From contig NW_027442234.1 of assembly GCF_048569485.1 (NCBI RefSeq), forward strand, positions 1-64,000: 64,000 nucleotides of DNA. The letters run 5' to 3'. This document shows positions 54,040 through 64,000 of this stretch, in pieces (the stretch's first letter is position 1; every line of letters begins with the position of its first letter). Position numbers and translations under genes: made by a program. The DNA is from Anomaloglossus baeobatrachus (Eukaryota; Chordata; Amphibia; Anura; Aromobatidae). The notes beneath the pieces were generated by a model. That model was not told where the DNA came from. It did not search any database and saw nothing but the letters and a program-made list of their open reading frames with translations.

Positions 54040-55366
54040 CTTCTTAACCCAGTTTCCAAAAGCAGAACTCAATTCACCTGATTCATATTAGCCCGATTTA
54101 ATGAATTGGAAGAAAGCATACGTCTTCATATGCACCTCAATTTGGCCCATTCACTTTTCACACTTCCTCCTTTTGTTTTTTATCTTTCACACTTTTGACT
54201 TTCTTTATTCATCCAAATAGCAAACTCATCACCACTCAACCTGACCAACTCGGCTATGTCCCCGTGCTGCAGTTCTCTGTCTTATCTAGATCATTTGCAA
54301 TTGAATGGAATAGATCCCTTTTGGACAAAGTGGATTCACCTGCTGCTGCAGTGACCACAGGTGTGATAACATCTAGAATTGGCATCTGGTGCGATCTCTC
54401 CGCTTCCACTCCAAAGAAAGTTACCTGTTTATTCCTATCATGCATTGGTTTTTGGGGTTTTCTTTGAGTAATGATGATCTCTTTAGTAGTCTGTTGGCGC
54501 CCTCTCCTGGAGGAATAGTTTGCTTGCTCTTGGACATTCTAAAAGAGAGGTCATGATAGACATTGAGCTTCTGAGCTCAATTGGGGACAGTCATGGGTGA
54601 TGAATGTTTGCAACCTACTGCGAAGCCTCATACCGCAATATAAGGAACGTCAAATACTAAGAAAGGGCGGCCTATGAAAGAATTACTACTTTCAATAAGT
54701 ACACTTAAACGGCTAATTGGGAATAGAAAAACTGTAAAAAGCCCTCTGAGAAAGCCCCCCTCTAACCTTTGATAGTAAGCTTTTCTGTAGTCTGCCTGTT
54801 GATGTATTTTCCGTTTGAACTGTGCACAACATGAAGAGACGGAACACTGGCGGCTTGTCACAATGCCCCCCGATGACATCACAATAGCGCTGCTGCCTAG
54901 AAAACAAGCTGCGCAGAAGAAGTTGTTCTTTGGGTGGGAGGGTGGGCTAGTGGAAGGAGGGGGCAATCTCTTTTTTTCCCGGGTGGTAGGGGGATGACAG
55001 GAGAAGGGAAGCGGGTGGTGAGAAAGGTACAGAGGGCAGGGTTTGGGGGCTGGGAAGGAAAGGGAAAAGATTAGGGTTTGGGGATGATGAAAGGGCTTTC
55101 TACGGGTAAGGATGGCAAAGGGTGGCAGTGACGGAAAGTCAGGCAACCTGTCCTGTCCGTCTTTTTGTATCGTGAATTGGAAAGACTGCAAGGGGGAGGG
55201 GAGTTGCTTGCGCCCTAAAGGAGGAGTTATTCAGATTCATTGCAGTGGGCGGCGGCTGCAAAACGCACCATTCTTCTTGTTTTGGCTCTGCAAAGCAGCC
55301 TTTTCAAGGGTTGGCTTGGGTGACAAAATGTCTTGTGTAGGCGTGGGTTTGTCTCCCTCTCGCTCT

Positions 55367-55387
55367 CTCTCCCTAAGATGTGTCCGG
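55367..55387 (+). promoter_or_regulatory. Intact PSE in front of the split U2 copy 36
   Basis: Promoter sequence at -63 to -43 is unchanged from the other units, and the distal element upstream is also unchanged. Transcription should therefore still start at 55430 and run into the insert. Confidence 0.7.
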
Positions 55388-55760
55388 CATAGGCCAGGGT
55401 GCCACTCGAGGCCCAAACCAATTCTGGTTATCGCTTCTCGGCCTTTTGGCTAAGATCAAGTGTAGTGTTGTTCGAAGAGGTGGTTTAAGCTCCAGGCCAC
55501 CTTAGTACAATGATACAATGCACACTGGAAGGTTGCGCTTGCTAGTACTCTGGGTGGATAGTATATTCATCTAGAGGAAAACATGGCCCTACCAGGATCG
55601 AGGCTATTAGACTGAGTAAGGGTGGGGGGCTATGGTACAACGTGCCCCAGGACTGACGACCCTGGAGTGAGTCTGAGCTTGCTGGCTTGGGACCCCGGCA
55701 AGCCTTGGGCTCTGTAGCACACCGTACCTTGCCTTTTCATTCTTTTTGAGCATATTACCC

Positions 55761-55782
55761 TATCCCGGCCTTCTGGCTAGGA
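55761..55782 (+). other. U2 stem-loop I-like segment inside the insert
   Basis: CGGCCTTCTGGCTAGGA (55766-55782) matches CGGCCTTTTGGCTAAGA of U2 nt 10-26 at 15 of 17 bases. Both can form the same hairpin: GGCC pairing with GGCU around a four-base loop, then a C-A mismatch, then three outer pairs. The outer pairs in the insert are changed on both sides compared with U2 (C-G in place of U-A). A shorter related piece, GGCCTTCTGGCTCGGA, occurs at 56123-56138. Homology with U2 or convergence on a small GC-rich hairpin are both possible. Confidence 0.45.
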
Positions 55783-55800
55783 AGGGAAATTTTTACAATC

Positions 55801-56009
55801 CCGGTCGGAGGTCTGGTCAGCTTTGGGCTGAGAAACTAACACCCGGTTGGAGGTCTGGGTCAGCTTCGGCTGAGAAACCAACACCCGGTTGGAGGTCTGG
55901 GTCAGCTTCGGCTGAGAAACCAACACCCGGTTGGAGGTCCGGTTAGCCTTGGGCTGAGAAACCAACACCGGTTGACGGTCCGGGCAGTTTCGGTTGCGAA
56001 ACCAACAAC
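55801..56009 (+). repeat. Five tandem ~42-bp repeats inside the insert
   Basis: Units start at 55801, 55843, 55885, 55927 and 55968, with lengths 42, 42, 42, 41 and 42. Each begins CCGGT(T/C)G and ends near GAAACCAACAC. Units 2 and 3 are nearly identical; 1, 4 and 5 are more diverged. Each carries an inverted repeat with a 3-5 base loop: TCAGC/GCTGA in units 1-3, a longer stem in unit 4 and a wobble-containing stem in unit 5. Subterminal tandem repeats are common in non-LTR element untranslated regions. Confidence 0.9.
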
Positions 56010-56216
56010 TAGTAGCTCTCTACTCCACTTGGGTAAGATGCCTGGGTGGACGCTGGGAGCAACGACAAGGCTCAACCAGGCTTCGGCTTGGGGGAGCACC
56101 GAAGATCCCTGACCCTTGCTGTGGCCTTCTGGCTCGGAGGGACGGGGTTGATTTTTGGAGACCCTCTCCTCACGGTGGGGTCCACACGAATCCTAGCCTT
56201 TGCACTGTTTTTGGTG

Positions 56217-56228
56217 TGACTTCGGTCA
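56217..56228 (+). other. UUCG hairpin near the 3' end of the insert
   Basis: TGAC-TTCG-GTCA forms a four-pair stem on the very stable C(UUCG)G tetraloop, 45 bases before the end of the A tail. A 3'-terminal hairpin is the type of feature recognised by reverse transcriptases of some non-LTR elements; the role here is inference. Confidence 0.5.
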
Positions 56229-57814
56229 TGCATTTTTTGTGGTGCTTTGGAAAGCTTCATTAAATCAAAAAAAATCTGTTCTTATCAGTTTAATATCTGA
56301 TACGTCCCCTATCTGGGGACCATATATTAAATGGATTTTTAGAACAGGGAGATGGAAAAAGAGCTTGCTCTGTCCACTCCACGCATTGACCTGGTATTGC
56401 AGTACCTCCAGGAACGGTGCACCCCTTCTTAACCCAGTTTCCAAAAGCAGAACTCAATTCACCTGATTCATATTAGCCCGATTTAATGAATTGGAAGAAA
56501 GCATACGTCTTCATATGCACCTCAATTTGGCCCATTCACTTTTCACACTTCCTCCTTTTGTTTTTTATCTTTCACACTTTTGACTTTCTTTATTCATCCA
56601 AATAGCAAACTCATCACCACTCAACCTGACCAACTCGGCTATGTCCCCGTGCTGCAGTTCTCTGTCTTATCTAGATCATTTGCAATTGAATGGAATAGAT
56701 CCCTTTTGGACAAAGTGGATTCACCTGCTGCTGCAGTGACCACAGGTGTGATAACATCTAGAATTGGCATCTGGTGCGATCTCTCCGCTTCCACTCCAAA
56801 GAAAGTTACCTGTTTATTCCTATCATGCATTGGTTTTTGGGGTTTTCTTTGAGTAATGATGATCTCTTTAGTAGTCTGTTGGCGCCCTCTCCTGGAGGAA
56901 TAGTTTGCTTGCTCTTGGACATTCTAAAAGAGAGGTCATGATAGACATTGAGCTTCTGAGCTCAATTGGGGACAGTCATGGGTGATGAATGTTTGCAACC
57001 TACTGCGAAGCCTCATACCGCAATATAAGGAACGTCAAATACTAAGAAAGGGCGGCCTATGAAAGAATTACTACTTTCAATAAGTACACTTAAACGGCTA
57101 ATTGGGAATAGAAAAACTGTAAAAAGCCCTCTGAGAAAGCCCCCCTCTAACCTTTGATAGTAAGCTTTTCTGTAGTCTGCCTGTTGATGTATTTTCCGTT
57201 TGAACTGTGCACAACATGAAGAGACGGAACACTGGCGGCTTGTCACAATGCCCCCCGATGACATCACAATAGCGCTGCTGCCTAGAAAACAAGCTGCGCA
57301 GAAGAAGTTGTTCTTTGGGTGGGAGGGTGGGCTAGTGGAAGGAGGGGGCAATCTCTTTTTTTCCCGGGTGGTAGGGGGATGACAGGAGAAGGGAAGCGGG
57401 TGGTGAGAAAGGTACAGAGGGCAGGGTTTGGGGGCTGGGAAGGAAAGGGAAAAGATTAGGGTTTGGGGATGATGAAAGGGCTTTCTACGGGTAAGGATGG
57501 CAAAGGGTGGCAGTGACGGAAAGTCAGGCAACCTGTCCTGTCCGTCTTTTTGTATCGTGAATTGGAAAGACTGCAAGGGGGAGGGGAGTTGCTTGCGCCC
57601 TAAAGGAGGAGTTATTCAGATTCATTGCAGTGGGCGGCGGCTGCAAAACGCACCATTCTTCTTGTTTTGGCTCTGCAAAGCAGCCTTTTCAAGGGTTGGC
57701 TTGGGTGACAAAATGTCTTGTGTAGGCGTGGGTTTGTCTCCCTCTCGCTCTCTCTCCCTAAGATGTGTCCGGCATAGGCCAGGGTGCCACTCGAGGCCCA
57801 AACCAATTCTGGTT

Positions 57815-58002
57815 ATCGCTTCTCGGCCTTTTGGCTAAGATCAAGTGTAGTATCTGTTCTTATCAGTTTAATATCTGATACGTCCCCTATCTGGGGACCA
57901 TATATTAAATGGATTTTTAGAACAGGGAGATGGAAAAAGAGCTTGCTCTGTCCACTCCACGCATTGACCTGGTATTGCAGTACCTCCAGGAACGGTGCAC
58001 CC
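57815..58002 (+). ncRNA. U2 snRNA, copy 37
   Basis: First whole copy after the insert; matches copy 1. Its distance from copy 36 is 2385 bp, which equals 1578 + 807. Confidence 0.98.
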
Positions 58003-59392
58003 CTTCTTAACCCAGTTTCCAAAAGCAGAACTCAATTCACCTGATTCATATTAGCCCGATTTAATGAATTGGAAGAAAGCATACGTCTTCATATGCACCT
58101 CAATTTGGCCCATTCACTTTTCACACTTCCTCCTTTTGTTTTTTATCTTTCACACTTTTGACTTTCTTTATTCATCCAAATAGCAAACTCATCACCACTC
58201 AACCTGACCAACTCGGCTATGTCCCCGTGCTGCAGTTCTCTGTCTTATCTAGATCATTTGCAATTGAATGGAATAGATCCCTTTTGGACAAAGTGGATTC
58301 ACCTGCTGCTGCAGTGACCACAGGTGTGATAACATCTAGAATTGGCATCTGGTGCGATCTCTCCGCTTCCACTCCAAAGAAAGTTACCTGTTTATTCCTA
58401 TCATGCATTGGTTTTTGGGGTTTTCTTTGAGTAATGATGATCTCTTTAGTAGTCTGTTGGCGCCCTCTCCTGGAGGAATAGTTTGCTTGCTCTTGGACAT
58501 TCTAAAAGAGAGGTCATGATAGACATTGAGCTTCTGAGCTCAATTGGGGACAGTCATGGGTGATGAATGTTTGCAACCTACTGCGAAGCCTCATACCGCA
58601 ATATAAGGAACGTCAAATACTAAGAAAGGGCGGCCTATGAAAGAATTACTACTTTCAATAAGTACACTTAAACGGCTAATTGGGAATAGAAAAACTGTAA
58701 AAAGCCCTCTGAGAAAGCCCCCCTCTAACCTTTGATAGTAAGCTTTTCTGTAGTCTGCCTGTTGATGTATTTTCCGTTTGAACTGTGCACAACATGAAGA
58801 GACGGAACACTGGCGGCTTGTCACAATGCCCCCCGATGACATCACAATAGCGCTGCTGCCTAGAAAACAAGCTGCGCAGAAGAAGTTGTTCTTTGGGTGG
58901 GAGGGTGGGCTAGTGGAAGGAGGGGGCAATCTCTTTTTTTCCCGGGTGGTAGGGGGATGACAGGAGAAGGGAAGCGGGTGGTGAGAAAGGTACAGAGGGC
59001 AGGGTTTGGGGGCTGGGAAGGAAAGGGAAAAGATTAGGGTTTGGGGATGATGAAAGGGCTTTCTACGGGTAAGGATGGCAAAGGGTGGCAGTGACGGAAA
59101 GTCAGGCAACCTGTCCTGTCCGTCTTTTTGTATCGTGAATTGGAAAGACTGCAAGGGGGAGGGGAGTTGCTTGCGCCCTAAAGGAGGAGTTATTCAGATT
59201 CATTGCAGTGGGCGGCGGCTGCAAAACGCACCATTCTTCTTGTTTTGGCTCTGCAAAGCAGCCTTTTCAAGGGTTGGCTTGGGTGACAAAATGTCTTGTG
59301 TAGGCGTGGGTTTGTCTCCCTCTCGCTCTCTCTCCCTAAGATGTGTCCGGCATAGGCCAGGGTGCCACTCGAGGCCCAAACCAATTCTGGTT

Positions 59393-59580
59393 ATCGCTTC
59401 TCGGCCTTTTGGCTAAGATCAAGTGTAGTATCTGTTCTTATCAGTTTAATATCTGATACGTCCCCTATCTGGGGACCATATATTAAATGGATTTTTAGAA
59501 CAGGGAGATGGAAAAAGAGCTTGCTCTGTCCACTCCACGCATTGACCTGGTATTGCAGTACCTCCAGGAACGGTGCACCC
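59393..59580 (+). ncRNA. U2 snRNA, copy 38
   Basis: Matches copy 1; no private difference seen. Confidence 0.98.
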
Positions 59581-60970
59581 CTTCTTAACCCAGTTTCCAA
59601 AAGCAGAACTCAATTCACCTGATTCATATTAGCCCGATTTAATGAATTGGAAGAAAGCATACGTCTTCATATGCACCTCAATTTGGCCCATTCACTTTTC
59701 ACACTTCCTCCTTTTGTTTTTTATCTTTCACACTTTTGACTTTCTTTATTCATCCAAATAGCAAACTCATCACCACTCAACCTGACCAACTCGGCTATGT
59801 CCCCGTGCTGCAGTTCTCTGTCTTATCTAGATCATTTGCAATTGAATGGAATAGATCCCTTTTGGACAAAGTGGATTCACCTGCTGCTGCAGTGACCACA
59901 GGTGTGATAACATCTAGAATTGGCATCTGGTGCGATCTCTCCGCTTCCACTCCAAAGAAAGTTACCTGTTTATTCCTATCATGCATTGGTTTTTGGGGTT
60001 TTCTTTGAGTAATGATGATCTCTTTAGTAGTCTGTTGGCGCCCTCTCCTGGAGGAATAGTTTGCTTGCTCTTGGACATTCTAAAAGAGAGGTCATGATAG
60101 ACATTGAGCTTCTGAGCTCAATTGGGGACAGTCATGGGTGATGAATGTTTGCAACCTACTGCGAAGCCTCATACCGCAATATAAGGAACGTCAAATACTA
60201 AGAAAGGGCGGCCTATGAAAGAATTACTACTTTCAATAAGTACACTTAAACGGCTAATTGGGAATAGAAAAACTGTAAAAAGCCCTCTGAGAAAGCCCCC
60301 CTCTAACCTTTGATAGTAAGCTTTTCTGTAGTCTGCCTGTTGATGTATTTTCCGTTTGAACTGTGCACAACATGAAGAGACGGAACACTGGCGGCTTGTC
60401 ACAATGCCCCCCGATGACATCACAATAGCGCTGCTGCCTAGAAAACAAGCTGCGCAGAAGAAGTTGTTCTTTGGGTGGGAGGGTGGGCTAGTGGAAGGAG
60501 GGGGCAATCTCTTTTTTTCCCGGGTGGTAGGGGGATGACAGGAGAAGGGAAGCGGGTGGTGAGAAAGGTACAGAGGGCAGGGTTTGGGGGCTGGGAAGGA
60601 AAGGGAAAAGATTAGGGTTTGGGGATGATGAAAGGGCTTTCTACGGGTAAGGATGGCAAAGGGTGGCAGTGACGGAAAGTCAGGCAACCTGTCCTGTCCG
60701 TCTTTTTGTATCGTGAATTGGAAAGACTGCAAGGGGGAGGGGAGTTGCTTGCGCCCTAAAGGAGGAGTTATTCAGATTCATTGCAGTGGGCGGCGGCTGC
60801 AAAACGCACCATTCTTCTTGTTTTGGCTCTGCAAAGCAGCCTTTTCAAGGGTTGGCTTGGGTGACAAAATGTCTTGTGTAGGCGTGGGTTTGTCTCCCTC
60901 TCGCTCTCTCTCCCTAAGATGTGTCCGGCATAGGCCAGGGTGCCACTCGAGGCCCAAACCAATTCTGGTT

Positions 60971-61158
60971 ATCGCTTCTCGGCCTTTTGGCTAAGATCAA
61001 GTGTAGTATCTGTTCTTATCAGTTTAATATCTGATACGTCCCCTATCTGGGGACCATATATTAAATGGATTTTTAGAACAGGGAGATGGAAAAAGAGCTT
61101 GCTCTGTCCACTCCACGCATTGACCTGGTATTGCAGTACCTCCAGGAACGGTGCACCC
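60971..61158 (+). ncRNA. U2 snRNA, copy 39
   Basis: Matches copy 1; no private difference seen. Confidence 0.98.
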
Positions 61159-62548
61159 CTTCTTAACCCAGTTTCCAAAAGCAGAACTCAATTCACCTGA
61201 TTCATATTAGCCCGATTTAATGAATTGGAAGAAAGCATACGTCTTCATATGCACCTCAATTTGGCCCATTCACTTTTCACACTTCCTCCTTTTGTTTTTT
61301 ATCTTTCACACTTTTGACTTTCTTTATTCATCCAAATAGCAAACTCATCACCACTCAACCTGACCAACTCGGCTATGTCCCCGTGCTGCAGTTCTCTGTC
61401 TTATCTAGATCATTTGCAATTGAATGGAATAGATCCCTTTTGGACAAAGTGGATTCACCTGCTGCTGCAGTGACCACAGGTGTGATAACATCTAGAATTG
61501 GCATCTGGTGCGATCTCTCCGCTTCCACTCCAAAGAAAGTTACCTGTTTATTCCTATCATGCATTGGTTTTTGGGGTTTTCTTTGAGTAATGATGATCTC
61601 TTTAGTAGTCTGTTGGCGCCCTCTCCTGGAGGAATAGTTTGCTTGCTCTTGGACATTCTAAAAGAGAGGTCATGATAGACATTGAGCTTCTGAGCTCAAT
61701 TGGGGACAGTCATGGGTGATGAATGTTTGCAACCTACTGCGAAGCCTCATACCGCAATATAAGGAACGTCAAATACTAAGAAAGGGCGGCCTATGAAAGA
61801 ATTACTACTTTCAATAAGTACACTTAAACGGCTAATTGGGAATAGAAAAACTGTAAAAAGCCCTCTGAGAAAGCCCCCCTCTAACCTTTGATAGTAAGCT
61901 TTTCTGTAGTCTGCCTGTTGATGTATTTTCCGTTTGAACTGTGCACAACATGAAGAGACGGAACACTGGCGGCTTGTCACAATGCCCCCCGATGACATCA
62001 CAATAGCGCTGCTGCCTAGAAAACAAGCTGCGCAGAAGAAGTTGTTCTTTGGGTGGGAGGGTGGGCTAGTGGAAGGAGGGGGCAATCTCTTTTTTTCCCG
62101 GGTGGTAGGGGGATGACAGGAGAAGGGAAGCGGGTGGTGAGAAAGGTACAGAGGGCAGGGTTTGGGGGCTGGGAAGGAAAGGGAAAAGATTAGGGTTTGG
62201 GGATGATGAAAGGGCTTTCTACGGGTAAGGATGGCAAAGGGTGGCAGTGACGGAAAGTCAGGCAACCTGTCCTGTCCGTCTTTTTGTATCGTGAATTGGA
62301 AAGACTGCAAGGGGGAGGGGAGTTGCTTGCGCCCTAAAGGAGGAGTTATTCAGATTCATTGCAGTGGGCGGCGGCTGCAAAACGCACCATTCTTCTTGTT
62401 TTGGCTCTGCAAAGCAGCCTTTTCAAGGGTTGGCTTGGGTGACAAAATGTCTTGTGTAGGCGTGGGTTTGTCTCCCTCTCGCTCTCTCTCCCTAAGATGT
62501 GTCCGGCATAGGCCAGGGTGCCACTCGAGGCCCAAACCAATTCTGGTT

Positions 62549-62736
62549 ATCGCTTCTCGGCCTTTTGGCTAAGATCAAGTGTAGTATCTGTTCTTATCAG
62601 TTTAATATCTGATACGTCCCCTATCTGGGGACCATATATTAAATGGATTTTTAGAACAGGGAGATGGAAAAAGAGCTTGCTCTGTCCACTCCACGCATTG
62701 ACCTGGTATTGCAGTACCTCCAGGAACGGTGCACCC
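62549..62736 (+). ncRNA. U2 snRNA, copy 40
   Basis: Matches copy 1. Its spacer runs to the window end, which cuts the unit about 127 bp before the next expected U2 start. Confidence 0.98.
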
Positions 62737-64000
62737 CTTCTTAACCCAGTTTCCAAAAGCAGAACTCAATTCACCTGATTCATATTAGCCCGATTTAATG
62801 AATTGGAAGAAAGCATACGTCTTCATATGCACCTCAATTTGGCCCATTCACTTTTCACACTTCCTCCTTTTGTTTTTTATCTTTCACACTTTTGACTTTC
62901 TTTATTCATCCAAATAGCAAACTCATCACCACTCAACCTGACCAACTCGGCTATGTCCCCGTGCTGCAGTTCTCTGTCTTATCTAGATCATTTGCAATTG
63001 AATGGAATAGATCCCTTTTGGACAAAGTGGATTCACCTGCTGCTGCAGTGACCACAGGTGTGATAACATCTAGAATTGGCATCTGGTGCGATCTCTCCGC
63101 TTCCACTCCAAAGAAAGTTACCTGTTTATTCCTATCATGCATTGGTTTTTGGGGTTTTCTTTGAGTAATGATGATCTCTTTAGTAGTCTGTTGGCGCCCT
63201 CTCCTGGAGGAATAGTTTGCTTGCTCTTGGACATTCTAAAAGAGAGGTCATGATAGACATTGAGCTTCTGAGCTCAATTGGGGACAGTCATGGGTGATGA
63301 ATGTTTGCAACCTACTGCGAAGCCTCATACCGCAATATAAGGAACGTCAAATACTAAGAAAGGGCGGCCTATGAAAGAATTACTACTTTCAATAAGTACA
63401 CTTAAACGGCTAATTGGGAATAGAAAAACTGTAAAAAGCCCTCTGAGAAAGCCCCCCTCTAACCTTTGATAGTAAGCTTTTCTGTAGTCTGCCTGTTGAT
63501 GTATTTTCCGTTTGAACTGTGCACAACATGAAGAGACGGAACACTGGCGGCTTGTCACAATGCCCCCCGATGACATCACAATAGCGCTGCTGCCTAGAAA
63601 ACAAGCTGCGCAGAAGAAGTTGTTCTTTGGGTGGGAGGGTGGGCTAGTGGAAGGAGGGGGCAATCTCTTTTTTTCCCGGGTGGTAGGGGGATGACAGGAG
63701 AAGGGAAGCGGGTGGTGAGAAAGGTACAGAGGGCAGGGTTTGGGGGCTGGGAAGGAAAGGGAAAAGATTAGGGTTTGGGGATGATGAAAGGGCTTTCTAC
63801 GGGTAAGGATGGCAAAGGGTGGCAGTGACGGAAAGTCAGGCAACCTGTCCTGTCCGTCTTTTTGTATCGTGAATTGGAAAGACTGCAAGGGGGAGGGGAG
63901 TTGCTTGCGCCCTAAAGGAGGAGTTATTCAGATTCATTGCAGTGGGCGGCGGCTGCAAAACGCACCATTCTTCTTGTTTTGGCTCTGCAAAGCAGCCTTT

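Larger units (their letters stand above)
55467..56273 (+). mobile_element. Short non-LTR-type retroelement inserted in U2, probably non-autonomous
   Basis: This is the only sequence in the window foreign to the array. It lies in the U2 sense direction, starts GTTGTTCGAAG and ends in a run of A after ATTAAATC. The target reads straight across the junction with no duplication or loss if one A of the 8-A run belongs to U2; a small overlap or a 2-base loss cannot be excluded. The longest open frame is under 90 codons and no reverse transcriptase or endonuclease is encoded. From 5' to 3' it has a unique region (about 55467-55760), a U2-like hairpin, five 42-bp repeats, and a unique 3' region with a UUCG hairpin and A tail. 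From memory, Keno elements (Tx1 clade) insert in U2 genes; this could be a 5'-truncated or internally deleted Keno, or a SINE-like element using its machinery. No tRNA, 5S or 7SL head was recognised. Confidence 0.75.
55430..56424 (+). pseudogene. U2 snRNA, copy 36, split by an 807-bp insert
   Basis: U2 nt 1-37 lie at 55430-55466 and nt 38-188 at 56274-56424. Both parts match the other copies exactly, and the 3' box at 56437-56451 is intact. The break falls inside the branch-point recognition sequence GUAGUA, after its fifth base. A transcript from this promoter would be U2 stem-loop I, the insert, then the rest of U2. It cannot act as U2 unless the insert were removed, for which I see no evidence. 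The lack of any further change suggests that the insertion is recent or that the unit is still being homogenised. Confidence 0.97.
1..64000 (+). repeat. Tandem U2 snRNA gene array, 1578-bp unit
   Basis: The same 1578-bp unit follows itself head to tail through the whole window, with U2 genes starting at 200 + 1578n up to 55430, then at 57815, 59393, 60971 and 62549. The only break in periodicity is an 807-bp insert in copy 36. Both window ends lie inside the array, so its total size is unknown. No insertion or deletion between units was seen apart from the insert, and only eleven single-base differences were found. Tandem, highly homogenised U2 clusters are known from human (about 6-kb units) and Xenopus (under 1-kb units); this unit is intermediate in length. 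Confidence 0.98.

Noticed and set aside
55467-55560. tRNA- or 5S-derived SINE head
   Set aside because: I could not find a proper pair of A and B box motifs at the right spacing; GTTCGAA near the 5' end alone is too little.
55746-55946. A 66-codon frame with repeated peptide blocks in the insert
   Set aside because: The peptide repeat is a simple consequence of the 42-bp repeat, a multiple of three; the 41-bp unit 4 shifts the frame, and no domain is recognisable.
55801-56009. CRISPR-like direct repeats
   Set aside because: The 42-bp units abut each other with no variable spacers, and the setting is a eukaryotic snRNA array.
55467-56273. LTR element or DNA transposon
   Set aside because: There are no terminal direct or inverted repeats, no target duplication, and the 3' end is an A run; a non-LTR origin fits better.
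55467-56273. An intron within U2 copy 36
   Set aside because: The ends are not GT-AG in a convincing way (A-rich 3' end without a pyrimidine tract), only one of forty copies has it, and the A tail indicates reverse transcription.

Overview
The window is almost entirely one head-to-tail tandem array of U2 spliceosomal snRNA genes. A 1578-bp unit repeats without any change in length from base 1 to about 55466. It is interrupted once by an 807-bp foreign insert (55467-56273) and then resumes in the same phase to the end. Forty U2 loci are visible, all on the + strand: 39 uninterrupted 188-nt genes and one (number 36) split by the insert. I see no protein-coding gene; the many short reading frames recur once per unit as by-products of the repeat.

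The organism is a metazoan and most likely a vertebrate. The U2 RNA differs from human U2 (as I recall it) at only about ten positions, several of them paired compensatory changes. Each gene has a snRNA-type RNA polymerase II layout: a TATA-less promoter with a PSE-like element near -60, a GC box and octamer-like motif near -180, and an exact vertebrate-type 3' box. I cannot name the species; amphibian, fish and reptile all remain possible.

The unit reads in order: DSE region, pyrimidine/CT tract and PSE, U2 gene, 3' box, pyrimidine-rich stretch, and a roughly 1.1-kb spacer. The spacer holds a strong CTCF-like motif, a perfect 8-bp hairpin, a CRE/ATF-like site and a G-rich block with two canonical G-quadruplex motifs. 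The units are nearly identical. I found eleven point differences, each private to one unit; two lie in U2 itself (copies 24 and 29). This indicates very strong homogenisation.

The insert is the main anomaly. It sits exactly inside the branch-point recognition sequence of U2 (GUAGU|A, between nt 37 and 38), in sense orientation, ends in a short A tail and has no obvious target-site duplication. It encodes no reverse transcriptase. It carries five ~42-bp tandem repeats, each able to form a small hairpin, several with a UUCG loop, plus a segment resembling U2 stem-loop I. It is best read as a short, probably non-autonomous retroelement moved by a U2-targeting non-LTR retrotransposon. From memory the Tx1-clade Keno group has this target; that assignment is tentative.
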